A program made the position numbers and the translations under genes. Shown in pieces: positions 1-7,130 of a DNA stretch of 48,112 bases (within the stretch, counting starts at the first letter, position 1; each line of letters starts with the position of its first letter). The stretch is from assembly GCA_947301965.1 (NCBI GenBank), contig CAMYUM010000012.1, positions 1 through 48,112 of the forward strand, given 5' to 3'. The notes beneath the pieces are model-generated. The model saw nothing but the letters and a program-made list of their open reading frames with translations, had not been told where the DNA came from and did no database searches. The stretch comes from an uncultured Azospirillum sp. Lineage in GTDB: Bacteria > Pseudomonadota > Alphaproteobacteria > RF32 > CAG-239.

Positions 1-56
1 TTGGCTCATCATATGATGCTATCGCCCTCGGTGCCGGGTTGAATTATGCTTGGTAG
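1..56 (+). CDS. C-terminal end of an outer-membrane beta-barrel protein (partial)
   Basis: Reading from base 3, the frame gives GSSYDAIALGAGLNYAW and then a TAG stop at 54-56. Alternating hydrophobic residues ending in a terminal aromatic (Trp) are typical of the last strand of an outer-membrane barrel, the signal recognised by the BAM complex. The rest of the gene lies left of the window. A terminator follows at 119-147. The barrel assignment rests on only 17 residues, so the specific protein cannot be named. Confidence 0.55.
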   Translation, partial: GSSYDAIALGAGLNYAW

Positions 57-118
57 ACTACTTGCTTACCTTGGAGGTGAAGCGGTATTTATTTTTTTCA
101 TGGCGCAACAACTTAAAC

Positions 119-147
119 AAAAAAGCCCCCGTAATGGAGGCTTTTTT
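119..147. terminator. Bidirectional intrinsic terminator
   Basis: An A-run and GCCCCC are followed by GGAGGC and a T-run around the loop GTAAT, with one mismatch in the stem. It can end both the barrel gene on + and the small membrane gene on -, because there is an A-run on one side and a T-run on the other. Confidence 0.75.
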
Positions 148-165
148 GCTATGAGAATGTAGAAG

Positions 166-534
166 TTAGATCATGTTGTAGAGTGCTTTAATGCCTTTCC
201 ATAGATTACCGAAGATAATCTTGAAGAGCCATCCAAGAGCAAGTCCGAGCAGCACGAGAACGTATCCCCATACAAAATACAGAGACACAATCATCAGTAG
301 CCGCATGAACTTGTTGTAGAACAACTTAGCCCATCCACTATGATAGCTGTCGCGGTCCAGTCGGACGCAATACTGCCAGAACTCTTTAAATTTTTCGACA
401 CATTTCTCTCCACGCGCTGAGTTGTAGAGCTGAACTGCGAATACGAATACCCCCCACCCGAGAGGAATGAGAGCCAGAGCGACAAGGACCCACATCCAAG
501 GATTGCTGACGACAAAGTTAATCATGTTTCCCAT
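166..534 (-). CDS. Small membrane protein of unknown function
   Basis: About 122 residues. There is one strong hydrophobic segment near the N-terminus (around residues 10-33, rich in W, L, V and A) and a second long one at about 77-108. A charged, Lys/Arg/Asp-rich middle could be a cytoplasmic loop. I do not recognise a family. The start is uncertain: a GTG at 543 extends the frame by three codons, and the ATG at 534 is preferred only because it is an ATG. The nearest purine-rich stretch (AAAGGG) is 11 bases from it. It is a single-gene unit ended by the terminator at 119-147. Confidence 0.5.
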   Translation of the reverse strand: MGNMINFVVSNPWMWVLVALALIPLGWGVFVFAVQLYNSARGEKCVEKFKEFWQYCVRLDRDSYHSGWAKLFYNKFMRLLMIVSLYFVWGYVLVLLGLALGWLFKIIFGNLWKGIKALYNMI

Positions 535-885
535 ACTAACCACGACCCTTTACGCACTTCCGTGCCTCAGAATCGCCTCTTTTAAATAATAACACAAATC
601 CCTGGGGAATACTTAAAATCCAATATATTGCCTTATATTCTGATCCCTAAACCATACCTTGTACGATTATATTATGCAAAAGCAATAATATGGGCGCCGC
701 GTGTCATGCAGTCTTTCAACAATATAAATGAACTCGTGTTCTTCCTTACCTACCTGTGTTAAATTAATAAATGCTAATAATTATTTTGTAATTATATTGT
801 ACCATATTTTTAACCTTTGCTCAATATAAATAAATTATTATATTTCAATGAGTTATTTGAAATAATAGTTTGTTTTTTTTATTTT

Positions 886-914
886 TTGACAAAATTGTCC
901 AATCGTTTTTTATG
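886..914 (+). promoter_or_regulatory. Possible gyrA promoter with an overlapping small palindrome
   Basis: A perfect TTGACA (886-891) is followed 17 bases later by a poor -10 (TTTATG, 909-914). The -35 overlaps a palindrome with arms GACAA and TTGTC around a 2-base centre, which could be an operator. The transcript would have a leader of nearly 190 bases before the gyrA ATG. Weak because of the -10. Confidence 0.3.
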
Positions 915-954
915 GCGCTACAGCGAAATATCGTTAACTTTTTCATTTTAATTT

Positions 955-990
955 TAGCCCAAAATCGATTTTAAGGGCGTTTTTTTGCCC
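955..990 (+). promoter_or_regulatory. Mutually exclusive hairpins in the gyrA leader
   Basis: GCCC (957-960) can pair with GGGC (975-978), closing an AAAATCGATTTT core and followed by a T-run (980-986), which looks like a terminator. The same GGGC can instead pair with GCCC at 987-990 across that T-run. The two pairings exclude each other, an attenuator-like geometry. Whether it works in vivo is inference. Confidence 0.35.
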
Positions 991-1102
991 GTAGAGAGGA
1001 ATTTACTCATTTTACATGGGCATAAGTTGCATAAAAAAATAGTTATTTCCTATGTTTCTGCTATTATTTTCCCCAGTTAGAACAAAATAATAAGGTAAAA
1101 AA

Positions 1103-3937
1103 ATGACAGAAGAAACTATGGAAGAAAATATTATTGCCAATGTCGTCGACAAACCGGCGCAGGATATTACTCCTGTTGATATCTCGGAAGAAATGCGCCG
1201 CTCATATCTTGACTATGCGATGAGTGTTATTGTTTCTCGTGCATTGCCTGATGTCCGCGACGGCTTAAAGCCGGTTCACCGCCGTATCATTTATTCAATG
1301 TTTGAAAACGGCTATGACTACAACCGCCCGTTCCGTAAATCAGCGCGTATCGTCGGTGATGTTTTGGGTAAATATCACCCCCACGGTGACAGCTCGGTTT
1401 ATGATGCAATGGTCCGTATGGCGCAGCCATTTGCCATGCGTGTTCCGATGGTTGACGGACAAGGAAACTTTGGTTCTATGGACGGTGACGGTGCCGCCGC
1501 CATGCGTTATACCGAGGCTCGCCTTGCCAAAGTTGCTCATGCCTTGATTGAGGACATTGATAAAGACACCGTTGACTTTATGCCCAACTATGACGAGAGC
1601 TTGCAAGAGCCTATTGTTTTGCCGGCTCGCTATCCTAACTTGCTCGTCAACGGCACCAACGGTATTGCTGTCGGCATGGCCACCAACATTCCTCCTCACA
1701 ACTTGGGCGAAGTTATTTCTGCCTGCTGTGCTTATATTGACAATCCGGATATTACGATTGACGAGCTTATTAATTATGTTCCCGGACCTGATTTTCCGAC
1801 CGGAGGCTTAATTTTAGGGCAGAGTGGCGCCAAGTCGGCATATTATACCGGACGTGGTTCCGTTGTTATGCGTGCCAAATGCACCATTGAAGAAATCCGC
1901 AAAGATCGTGAAGCAATCATTGTTCACGAAATTCCTTATCAGGTCAACAAAGCGGCTATGGTTCAGCGCATTGCTGAACTGGTTAAAGAAAAGAAGGTTG
2001 AAGGTATTTCTGATATTCGTGATGAATCAGACCGCCAGGGTGTTCGTGTGGTTATTGAGGTCAAAAAAGACGTTCAAGCTGATGTTATCTTAAACCAACT
2101 TTACAAACTCACTCCGTTGCAGACCAGCTTTGGTATGAATATGCTTGCCATCAACGGCGGCCGCCCGATGATGCTGAACTTAAAAGACATCATTGCCGCA
2201 TTTATCGAGTTCCGTGAAGAAGTCATTCGCCGCCGCACCATTTACGAGCTGAACAAAGCCCGTGACCGTGCTCATACATTGGTAGGTTTGGCAATTGCGG
2301 TTGAAAATATTGACCCCGTAATTGAACTTATTCGCACAGCTCCGTCTCCGCAAGAGGCCAAAGATGCCTTGCTGGCGAGAGCATGGCCGGCCGGCGATGT
2401 TGAGCCTTTGGTAATTTTGATTGACGAGCCTGACCGCAAGGTTGAGAACGGACATTATCACTTGTCCGAAGCTCAAGCCAAAGCCATTTTGGACTTGAGA
2501 TTGCAACGCTTGACCGGTTTGGAGCGTGATAAAATCCACCAAGAATTGTATAACTTGGGCGATGAAATCAAAGAATGCCTGTCTATTTTGGGCAGCCGTG
2601 AAAAACTCTATGGCATTATGCGTGATGAATTGATTGCCATCAAAGATGAGTACGCAACTCCACGCTTGACCAAGATTGAAGAATTTGAATTTGAGCAAGA
2701 TGTTGAATCTCTGATTCAGCGTGAAGATATGGTCGTTACCGTAACCGAGGCCGGCTATATCAAACGTGTTCCGCTCAACGCTTATAAGGCGCAAAAACGT
2801 GGTGGCAAAGGCAAATCGGGTATGACTACCAAAGAAGAAGATTTTGTATCTCGCTTGTTTGTAACCTCTACCCACACGCCGGTTTTGTTCTTCTCGTCCA
2901 AAGGTCTGGTTTACAAGCTCAAAGTTTATAAATTGCCGCTTGGTTCTCCGACCTCAAAGGGCAAACCGTTTGTAAATCTGTTGCCGCTTGATGAAGGTGA
3001 AAACATCACCACCATCATGCCGTTGCCGGAAAAAGAGGCTGATTGCAAGAACTTGTCAATTATGTTTGCCACCAAGAGCGGTATGGTACGTCGTAACAGC
3101 CTTATGGACTTTGTAAACATTCAGTCCAACGGTAAAATTGCGATGAAGTTGGATGAAAACGACAAGCTGATTAACGTTCGTATCTGCACTGAAAAAGACG
3201 ATGTAATGTTGGCTACCCGTAGCGGTAAATGCATTCGCTTCCCGGTAACTGAAGTTCGTGTCTTTGTCGGACGTAATTCGGTCGGTGTACGCGGTATCAA
3301 ACTTGCTGACAAGGACGAAGTTATTTCCATGTCGGTATTGAACCACAGCGACGCCACATCAGAAGAACGTGATGAATACGCCAAGATTGTTTCAGCCATC
3401 AAACGTATGGAAGCCGAACACGGTGGTGAAGCCGGAATCAAAGCTGAAGACACCGGTCTGCTCAACTTGTTGACCGCTGAAAAATTTGCCGAAATGCAAG
3501 CCAACGAGCAGTTTATTTTGACTGTAACCTGCACCGGCTATGGTAAACGTTCTTCTTCTTATGAATATCGTGTTACCGGTCGTGGCGGTTCAGGTATTGC
3601 CAACATGGAAATGTCTCCTCGTAATAAAGAGGTTGTAAGTTCGTTCCCGATTGAGAACGACAACCAAATTATGATGGTAACCGACGGTGGCAAACTTATC
3701 CGTATGCCGGTTGAAGACATTCGTATTGCCGGACGTAAGACACAAGGTGTAATCCTGTTCCGCACCGCCGACAAAGAAAAGGTTGTTTCTGTAACCTGGC
3801 TTGATGCTGACTCTGAAGACGAGGAAGAACTGGAAAACGAAACCGGTTCTGAAGTCTTGGGCGAAAGCGTAGCCGATGACAGCGACCTCAATATTGAGGA
3901 TATTACCGAGCCGGAAACTCAAGAAGAAGACGAGTAA
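1103..3937 (+). CDS. gyrA: DNA gyrase subunit A
   Basis: 944 residues, somewhat longer than the roughly 875 of the E. coli protein. Subunit of the type II topoisomerase that introduces negative supercoils, with GyrB. The catalytic tyrosine is Y136 in AMRYTEAR. The quinolone-resistance region reads [10 protein letters not shown] at 92-101, with Ser at the E. coli S83 position (S97) and Asp at the D87 position (D101), so no classical resistance change is present. The GyrA box, needed to wrap DNA, is QKRGGKG at 564-570, in the six-bladed C-terminal domain. The C-terminus is a long acidic tail. The start is supported by AAGG upstream of the ATG. A strong terminator follows, so the gene is monocistronic. 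Confidence 0.98.
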   Translation: MTEETMEENIIANVVDKPAQDITPVDISEEMRRSYLDYAMSVIVSRALPDVRDGLKPVHRRIIYSMFENGYDYNRPFRKSARIVGDVLGKYHPHGDSSVYDAMVRMAQPFAMRVPMVDGQGNFGSMDGDGAAAMRYTEARLAKVAHALIEDIDKDTVDFMPNYDESLQEPIVLPARYPNLLVNGTNGIAVGMATNIPPHNLGEVISACCAYIDNPDITIDELINYVPGPDFPTGGLILGQSGAKSAYYTGRGSVVMRAKCTIEEIRKDREAIIVHEIPYQVNKAAMVQRIAELVKEKKVEGISDIRDESDRQGVRVVIEVKKDVQADVILNQLYKLTPLQTSFGMNMLAINGGRPMMLNLKDIIAAFIEFREEVIRRRTIYELNKARDRAHTLVGLAIAVENIDPVIELIRTAPSPQEAKDALLARAWPAGDVEPLVILIDEPDRKVENGHYHLSEAQAKAILDLRLQRLTGLERDKIHQELYNLGDEIKECLSILGSREKLYGIMRDELIAIKDEYATPRLTKIEEFEFEQDVESLIQREDMVVTVTEAGYIKRVPLNAYKAQKRGGKGKSGMTTKEEDFVSRLFVTSTHTPVLFFSSKGLVYKLKVYKLPLGSPTSKGKPFVNLLPLDEGENITTIMPLPEKEADCKNLSIMFATKSGMVRRNSLMDFVNIQSNGKIAMKLDENDKLINVRICTEKDDVMLATRSGKCIRFPVTEVRVFVGRNSVGVRGIKLADKDEVISMSVLNHSDATSEERDEYAKIVSAIKRMEAEHGGEAGIKAEDTGLLNLLTAEKFAEMQANEQFILTVTCTGYGKRSSSYEYRVTGRGGSGIANMEMSPRNKEVVSSFPIENDNQIMMVTDGGKLIRMPVEDIRIAGRKTQGVILFRTADKEKVVSVTWLDADSEDEEELENETGSEVLGESVADDSDLNIEDITEPETQEEDE

Positions 3938-3958
3938 TCCGCTCAATATCATCAACCA

Positions 3959-3991
3959 AAAAACTCCGACCATCCGGCCGGAGTTTTTTTG
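3959..3991 (+). terminator. gyrA intrinsic terminator
   Basis: ACTCCG and CGGAGT form the stem, extended by an A-run and a T-run, starting about 20 bases after the gyrA stop. Confidence 0.85.
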
Positions 3992-3993
3992 TT

Positions 3994-4022
3994 TGACAAA
4001 GCAATGATAGTTTTCTAATCTG
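3994..4022 (+). promoter_or_regulatory. Promoter of structured RNA copy 1
   Basis: Perfect -35 TTGACA (3994-3999), 17-base spacer and -10 TAATCT (4017-4022), placed immediately after the gyrA terminator. Initiation is expected near 4029-4030, exactly where the folded RNA begins. Confidence 0.65.
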
Positions 4023-4029
4023 ATTTTCA

Positions 4030-4223
4030 GGTATGGGAGACCATGCCTAGGGCGTCGAAAACCCTTTATCATAGCAGTCGCCGCATAAGCGACTTAAAAA
4101 TTTTATGCCGACTTCTGTCATGGACGGATGTCGGTGAATAAGGCTGTAAGGCTAAATAAGCCGAGCCATTGCTATGATATGGTTTTCGAACATCCGCCCA
4201 CTTCTTTAAGTGGGCTTTTCTTT
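4030..4223 (+). ncRNA. Structured RNA of unrecognised class, copy 1
   Basis: About 195 bases with its own promoter and terminator. Predicted helices: a 7-bp hairpin with a GAGA tetraloop (4030-4047); a closing helix in two parts, TCGAAAACC 4055-4063 with 4181-4189 and TATCATAGCA 4067-4076 with 4170-4179; hairpin GTCGC/GCGAC (4077-4093) whose loop GCATAA can pair with TTATGC 4103-4108 (pseudoknot A); a 12-bp hairpin at 4107-4135 with one T-T mismatch and an ATG loop; a two-tier GGCT/AGCC hairpin at 4142-4167. CGGATGT 4125-4131 can pair with ACATCCG 4190-4196 (pseudoknot B), competing with the 12-bp hairpin. Copy 2 at 12831-13022 shares sequence blocks and the same helices, with compensatory changes. 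I see no tRNA-like domain, RNase P signature or SRP core. Function unknown; a trans-acting RNA or a cis regulator are both possible. Confidence 0.75.
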
Positions 4224-4244
4224 AACTCAAGGACAGGATGTTCG
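4187..4244 (+). promoter_or_regulatory. Outer 9-bp stem reaching the methyltransferase start
   Basis: CGAACATCC (4187-4195) is perfectly complementary to GGATGTTCG (4236-4244), which begins inside the purine-rich SD region (AAGGACAGG) and ends four bases before the ATG at 4248. This arm also belongs to the 3' side of the closing helix and to pseudoknot B of the structured RNA, so pairing with the start region competes with the RNA fold. Control of methyltransferase translation, in cis by read-through or in trans by the terminated RNA, is an inference. Confidence 0.45.
4196..4223 (+). terminator. Terminator of structured RNA copy 1
   Basis: Perfect 8-bp stem GCCCACTT (4196-4203) and AAGTGGGC (4208-4215) with loop CTTT, then a T-rich tail interrupted by one C. 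It lies only 25 bases before the methyltransferase start. Confidence 0.8.
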
Positions 4245-4247
4245 GTA

Positions 4248-5348
4248 ATGGCAAATGCTAACTTAAAACAGGCGAAAAAGAATAAGAAAGATGAGTTCTA
4301 TACCCAGTTGAGTGATATAGAAAATGAAATGAAACATTATAAGGATTTCTTTAAGAATAAAGTTGTTTTATGTAATTGTGATGACCCAAGAGTAAGTAAT
4401 TTTTTCCATTATTTTAGTTATAACTTTGAATATCTGGGGTTAAAGAAGTTGATTACAACTTGTTATAAGAACCAAGATATGAACTTGTTTTCAAAGAATG
4501 AGAGTGATAGAGCAGTTTATTTGGAATATGAAGGGGATAAGAATGGGGATAGGATACCTAACCCTGATGAAATTGGTATCAAGCAATTAAAAGGGGATGG
4601 AGATTTTAGAAGTAAGGAATGTATTGAGTTATTAAAACAAGCAGATGTTGTTGTGACCAACCCACCATTTTCATTATTTAGGGAATATGTGGCACAACTG
4701 ATGGAATACAATAAAAAGTTTATCATTATTGGAAATGTAAATGCCACTACATATAAAGAAATATTTAAGTTGATAAAAGAAAATAAAATGTGGATGGGCA
4801 GAAGTATTCATAGTGGTGATAGAGAGTTTCAAGTTCCAAAGGATTATCCATTATCAGCAGCAGGTTGTAGAGAAGATGAGAATGGCAATAGATTTATAAG
4901 AGTTAAAGGTGTTAGATGGTTTACCAATGTGGAATATAAGGAAAGATATGAGGATTTAGATTTATACAAGAAATATATTCCTGATGAATATCCAAAGTAT
5001 GATAATTATGATGCCATCAATGTGGATAAAACAAGTGATATACCAGTTGATTATGATGGTGTGATGGGTGTTCCAATCACATTCTTGGATAAGTATAACC
5101 CTAACCAATTTGAAATTGTTGGTTTGGGGAATTCAAGGGATAACTTTATGCCTAATAAAGATTATATCTCACCAAAGAAGGTATTAAAAGATGGTAGGAT
5201 TGTAGATGGTGGAGCAATAAATTGTGTTTTAGCAATAGAAACCGATAAGAAACCAGAAGATACAATTTACTATACCAGTGATAATAGCAAGTATTTGATA
5301 GCACCCTATGCTAGGATACTGATTAGAAAGAAAGGAACAGCAGAATGA
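4248..5348 (+). CDS. EcoRI-family adenine-specific DNA methyltransferase
   Basis: 366 residues from the ATG at 4248. The frame stays open back to 4128, but that stretch runs through the structured RNA and its terminator, and the SD AAGGACAGG supports 4248. It resembles M.EcoRI (326 residues): DEFYTQ near residue 15, NCDDPRVSNF near 43, and the N6-adenine motif NPPF near 138 followed by SLF. It should transfer methyl from S-adenosylmethionine to adenine in a short site; GAATTC is only a guess by family. The stop overlaps the start of the next gene (ATGA), so it is co-translated with a DUF262-HNH protein. Arginine is almost always AGA/AGG here, while neighbouring genes prefer CGT/CGC, and AT content is higher, both signs of horizontal transfer. 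Confidence 0.9.
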   Translation: MANANLKQAKKNKKDEFYTQLSDIENEMKHYKDFFKNKVVLCNCDDPRVSNFFHYFSYNFEYLGLKKLITTCYKNQDMNLFSKNESDRAVYLEYEGDKNGDRIPNPDEIGIKQLKGDGDFRSKECIELLKQADVVVTNPPFSLFREYVAQLMEYNKKFIIIGNVNATTYKEIFKLIKENKMWMGRSIHSGDREFQVPKDYPLSAAGCREDENGNRFIRVKGVRWFTNVEYKERYEDLDLYKKYIPDEYPKYDNYDAINVDKTSDIPVDYDGVMGVPITFLDKYNPNQFEIVGLGNSRDNFMPNKDYISPKKVLKDGRIVDGGAINCVLAIETDKKPEDTIYYTSDNSKYLIAPYARILIRKKGTAE

Positions 5349-6433
5349 AGATTGAATTACAACACATCAAAGTGAAAGATGTTGTTAAAAATTATGCCAA
5401 TAATGATGAAGAAGGTGTTGTTGGATATGGTGGTAAGTTAAATATCAGACCAAAATATCAAAGAGAGTTTGTATATGATGTAAAGCATAGGGATGCTGTT
5501 ATAGATACTATAAACAAAGGTTTCCCGTTAAATGTGATGTATTGGTGTAGGAATGAAGATGGTACATTTGAAGTGTTAGATGGGCAACAAAGAACCATCA
5601 GTATCTGTGAATATGTTAAAGGAACTTATTCCATTAAAAACTTATATTTTCATAATTTAACAGATACAGAAAAGAATAAGATTTTAGATTATGAATTGAT
5701 GATTTACATTTGTGAAGGAAATGATAAAGAAAAACTGGATTGGTTTAGAATTATCAACATAGCAGGTGTTCAACTTACAGAACAAGAATTGAGAAATGCT
5801 ATCTATACTGGTGAATGGTTATCAGATGCCAAGCATTATTTTAGTAAGAATAATTGTTTGGCATATAAAATTGCCAGTGATTATATGAGTGGTAACGCCA
5901 TCAGACAGGATTATTTAGAAACAACATTAGATTGGATTAGTGAAGGAAATATTGAAAAATATATGGCAGAGCATCAACACAATCATAATGCTATTGAATT
6001 GTGGAATTACTTTCAATCAGTGATTAGTTGGGTGAAAAACTTGTTCCCAAAATACAGAAAAGAGATGAAAGGATTAGATTGGGGACTGTTCTATAACCAA
6101 TACAAAGATAATGATTACAACCCAAAAGAATTAGAAAAACAAGTATCTACTTTAATGGCAGATGAATATGATGAAATTACTTCCAAAAAAGGAATATATG
6201 AATATGTTTTAAGTGGTAATGAGAGATGTTTAAGCATTAGAGCATTCAAGGATGGAGAAAAGAGAAAAGTATATGAAAGACAAAAAGGAATATGCCCAAA
6301 ATGTAAAAAGCACTTTGAAATAAATGAAATGGAAGCAGACCATATTACTCCTTGGAGCAAGGGCGGACATACAACAATAGACAACTGTCAAATGTTGTGC
6401 CGAGATTGCAATAGAAGAAAAAGTGCAAAGTAA
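5345..6433 (+). CDS. DUF262 (GmrSD/ParB-like) protein with C-terminal HNH nuclease
   Basis: 362 residues. The N-terminus is a DUF262 domain with the signature DGQQRT (D79-T84), found in GmrS-type subunits and other defence proteins, where it is linked to NTP binding or hydrolysis. The C-terminus is a compact HNH domain (about 309-362): CPKC (C317, C320), ADH (H333), GGH, N347 and LCRDCN (C352, C355), a zinc-ribbon-type HNH expected to cut DNA. Overlapping the methyltransferase stop by 4 bases, with AAAGGA before the ATG, suggests coupled synthesis. It may be the restriction partner of the methyltransferase or a modification-dependent nuclease. Arginine codons are nearly all AGA/AGG, as in the methyltransferase. 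The family call is strong; the role is inferred. Confidence 0.85.
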   Translation: MKIELQHIKVKDVVKNYANNDEEGVVGYGGKLNIRPKYQREFVYDVKHRDAVIDTINKGFPLNVMYWCRNEDGTFEVLDGQQRTISICEYVKGTYSIKNLYFHNLTDTEKNKILDYELMIYICEGNDKEKLDWFRIINIAGVQLTEQELRNAIYTGEWLSDAKHYFSKNNCLAYKIASDYMSGNAIRQDYLETTLDWISEGNIEKYMAEHQHNHNAIELWNYFQSVISWVKNLFPKYRKEMKGLDWGLFYNQYKDNDYNPKELEKQVSTLMADEYDEITSKKGIYEYVLSGNERCLSIRAFKDGEKRKVYERQKGICPKCKKHFEINEMEADHITPWSKGGHTTIDNCQMLCRDCNRRKSAK

Positions 6434-6470
6434 TCAGCTAATTCTCACTTCCAAAAACTTTTTTATAACA

Positions 6471-6504
6471 ACAAAGCGACCATCCTGTTGGACAGCCGCT
6501 TTGT
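6471..6504. terminator. Hairpin between convergent genes, possible terminator
   Basis: ACAAAGCG (6471-6478) pairs with CGCTTTGT (6497-6504), with TCC/GGA inside. Neither side has a convincing T-run directly after the stem, so termination is uncertain. Confidence 0.35.
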
Positions 6505-6516
6505 GTAAAGTCAATT

Positions 6517-7044
6517 CTACAAAACGCCCATTAGCTCATTACACTCAGCCGGTGGAAGTTTTGAGATCTCGCTCATCGCACGATCACACAACATGAACTT
6601 GTATTCAGCAATGACCTCTTTGCGGATATCTGCCGGAAGTTTGATCATGAGGACTTCTGCATCGTCACACAGATAATTGCCGGCTTTGAAATATGCCAAC
6701 AAGACCTCTTTGCAAGCATAAAACGGCAGACCGAAGATTTTGACGTCGGCCCGATCACATAGACAGCCGTTATGCCTAAAGTATTCCAGCAGGACTTCTT
6801 TGCAGTCACTTACCGGCAGGTCGAAAATCTTGACATCTGCGTCGTCACACAGACTACCGCCATACCTGATGTATTCCAGCAAGACCAATTTGCATTTTCC
6901 GACCGGAAGGCTAAAGAGCATGAGCTGTACCTTATTGGATAAAGAACAACCCGCTTTAATGTGAGTAAGCAGTTTATATACTGCTACATTTGAAGACAAA
7001 CTGAACCAAGAGATTTGCTCTTGCTCTGATGAAGTGTTTCTCAT
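6517..7044 (-). CDS. Orphan protein of 30-residue tandem repeats
   Basis: 175 residues, mostly four to five copies of a roughly 30-residue unit of the form LP-x3-CKEVLLEYFR-x2-G-x-LCDxADVKIF. The last copies are more degenerate, and cysteine recurs at fixed positions. The pattern of short amphipathic helices suggests a small alpha-solenoid, perhaps a protein-binding scaffold, but I recognise no named family. It has no signal peptide. Base composition resembles the host rather than the adjacent AT-rich island. There is no Shine-Dalgarno sequence in the roughly 40-base leader, although a good promoter is present at 7091-7119. The start is the only ATG at the beginning of the frame. Function unknown. 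Confidence 0.65.
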   Translation of the reverse strand: MRNTSSEQEQISWFSLSSNVAVYKLLTHIKAGCSLSNKVQLMLFSLPVGKCKLVLLEYIRYGGSLCDDADVKIFDLPVSDCKEVLLEYFRHNGCLCDRADVKIFGLPFYACKEVLLAYFKAGNYLCDDAEVLMIKLPADIRKEVIAEYKFMLCDRAMSEISKLPPAECNELMGVL

Positions 7045-7090
7045 GGTAGAATAGCTAAAAATTTAAACAATAATAACATAGATTGTTTGC

Positions 7091-7119
7091 AATCTAAGTC
7101 GAATTAACAATTATGTCAA
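7091..7119 (-). promoter_or_regulatory. Promoter of the tandem-repeat gene
   Basis: On the minus strand, TTGACA (7119-7114) and TAGATT (7096-7091) are separated by 17 bases. A 6-bp hairpin (AGATTG/CAATCT, 7080-7095) overlaps the -10. The predicted leader of about 40 bases has no SD. Confidence 0.5.
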
Positions 7120-7130
7120 ATATATTTTTG

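Larger units (their letters stand above)
544..1102. other. AT-rich intergenic region upstream of gyrA
   Basis: No credible gene in 559 bases. It holds a perfect 8-bp inverted repeat (TATTTCAA 841-848 with TTGAAATA 857-864, 8-base loop), a -35-like TTGACA at 886-891, and a set of competing GC-rich hairpins at 957-990 just before gyrA. The rest is AT-rich and I see no further structure. Confidence 0.6.

Noticed and set aside
2180-2875. A 231-residue frame on the minus strand inside gyrA.
   Set aside because: It is a shadow of a highly conserved gene, with no SD and no recognisable motif.
4050-4094. A tmRNA-like feature in structured RNA copy 1: a frame ending GTC-GCC-GCA-TAA, with the stop in a hairpin loop, as in the tmRNA tag region.
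   Set aside because: No tRNA-like acceptor, T-arm or CCA is present, the upstream residues do not look like a tag, and copy 2 does not preserve the Ala-Ala stop.
4030-4223. 6S RNA, RNase P RNA, SRP RNA, HEARO/omega RNA or a self-cleaving ribozyme as an explanation for the structured RNAs.
   Set aside because: The diagnostic cores of RNase P and SRP RNA are absent, no IscB or TnpB gene is near, no hammerhead core is seen, and two pseudoknots plus a multi-branch closing helix do not fit the simple 6S rod. 6S cannot be fully excluded by eye.
4128-4247. A 40-codon N-terminal extension of the methyltransferase.
   Set aside because: It runs through the structured RNA and its terminator, has no ribosome site, and M.EcoRI-like similarity begins after 4248.
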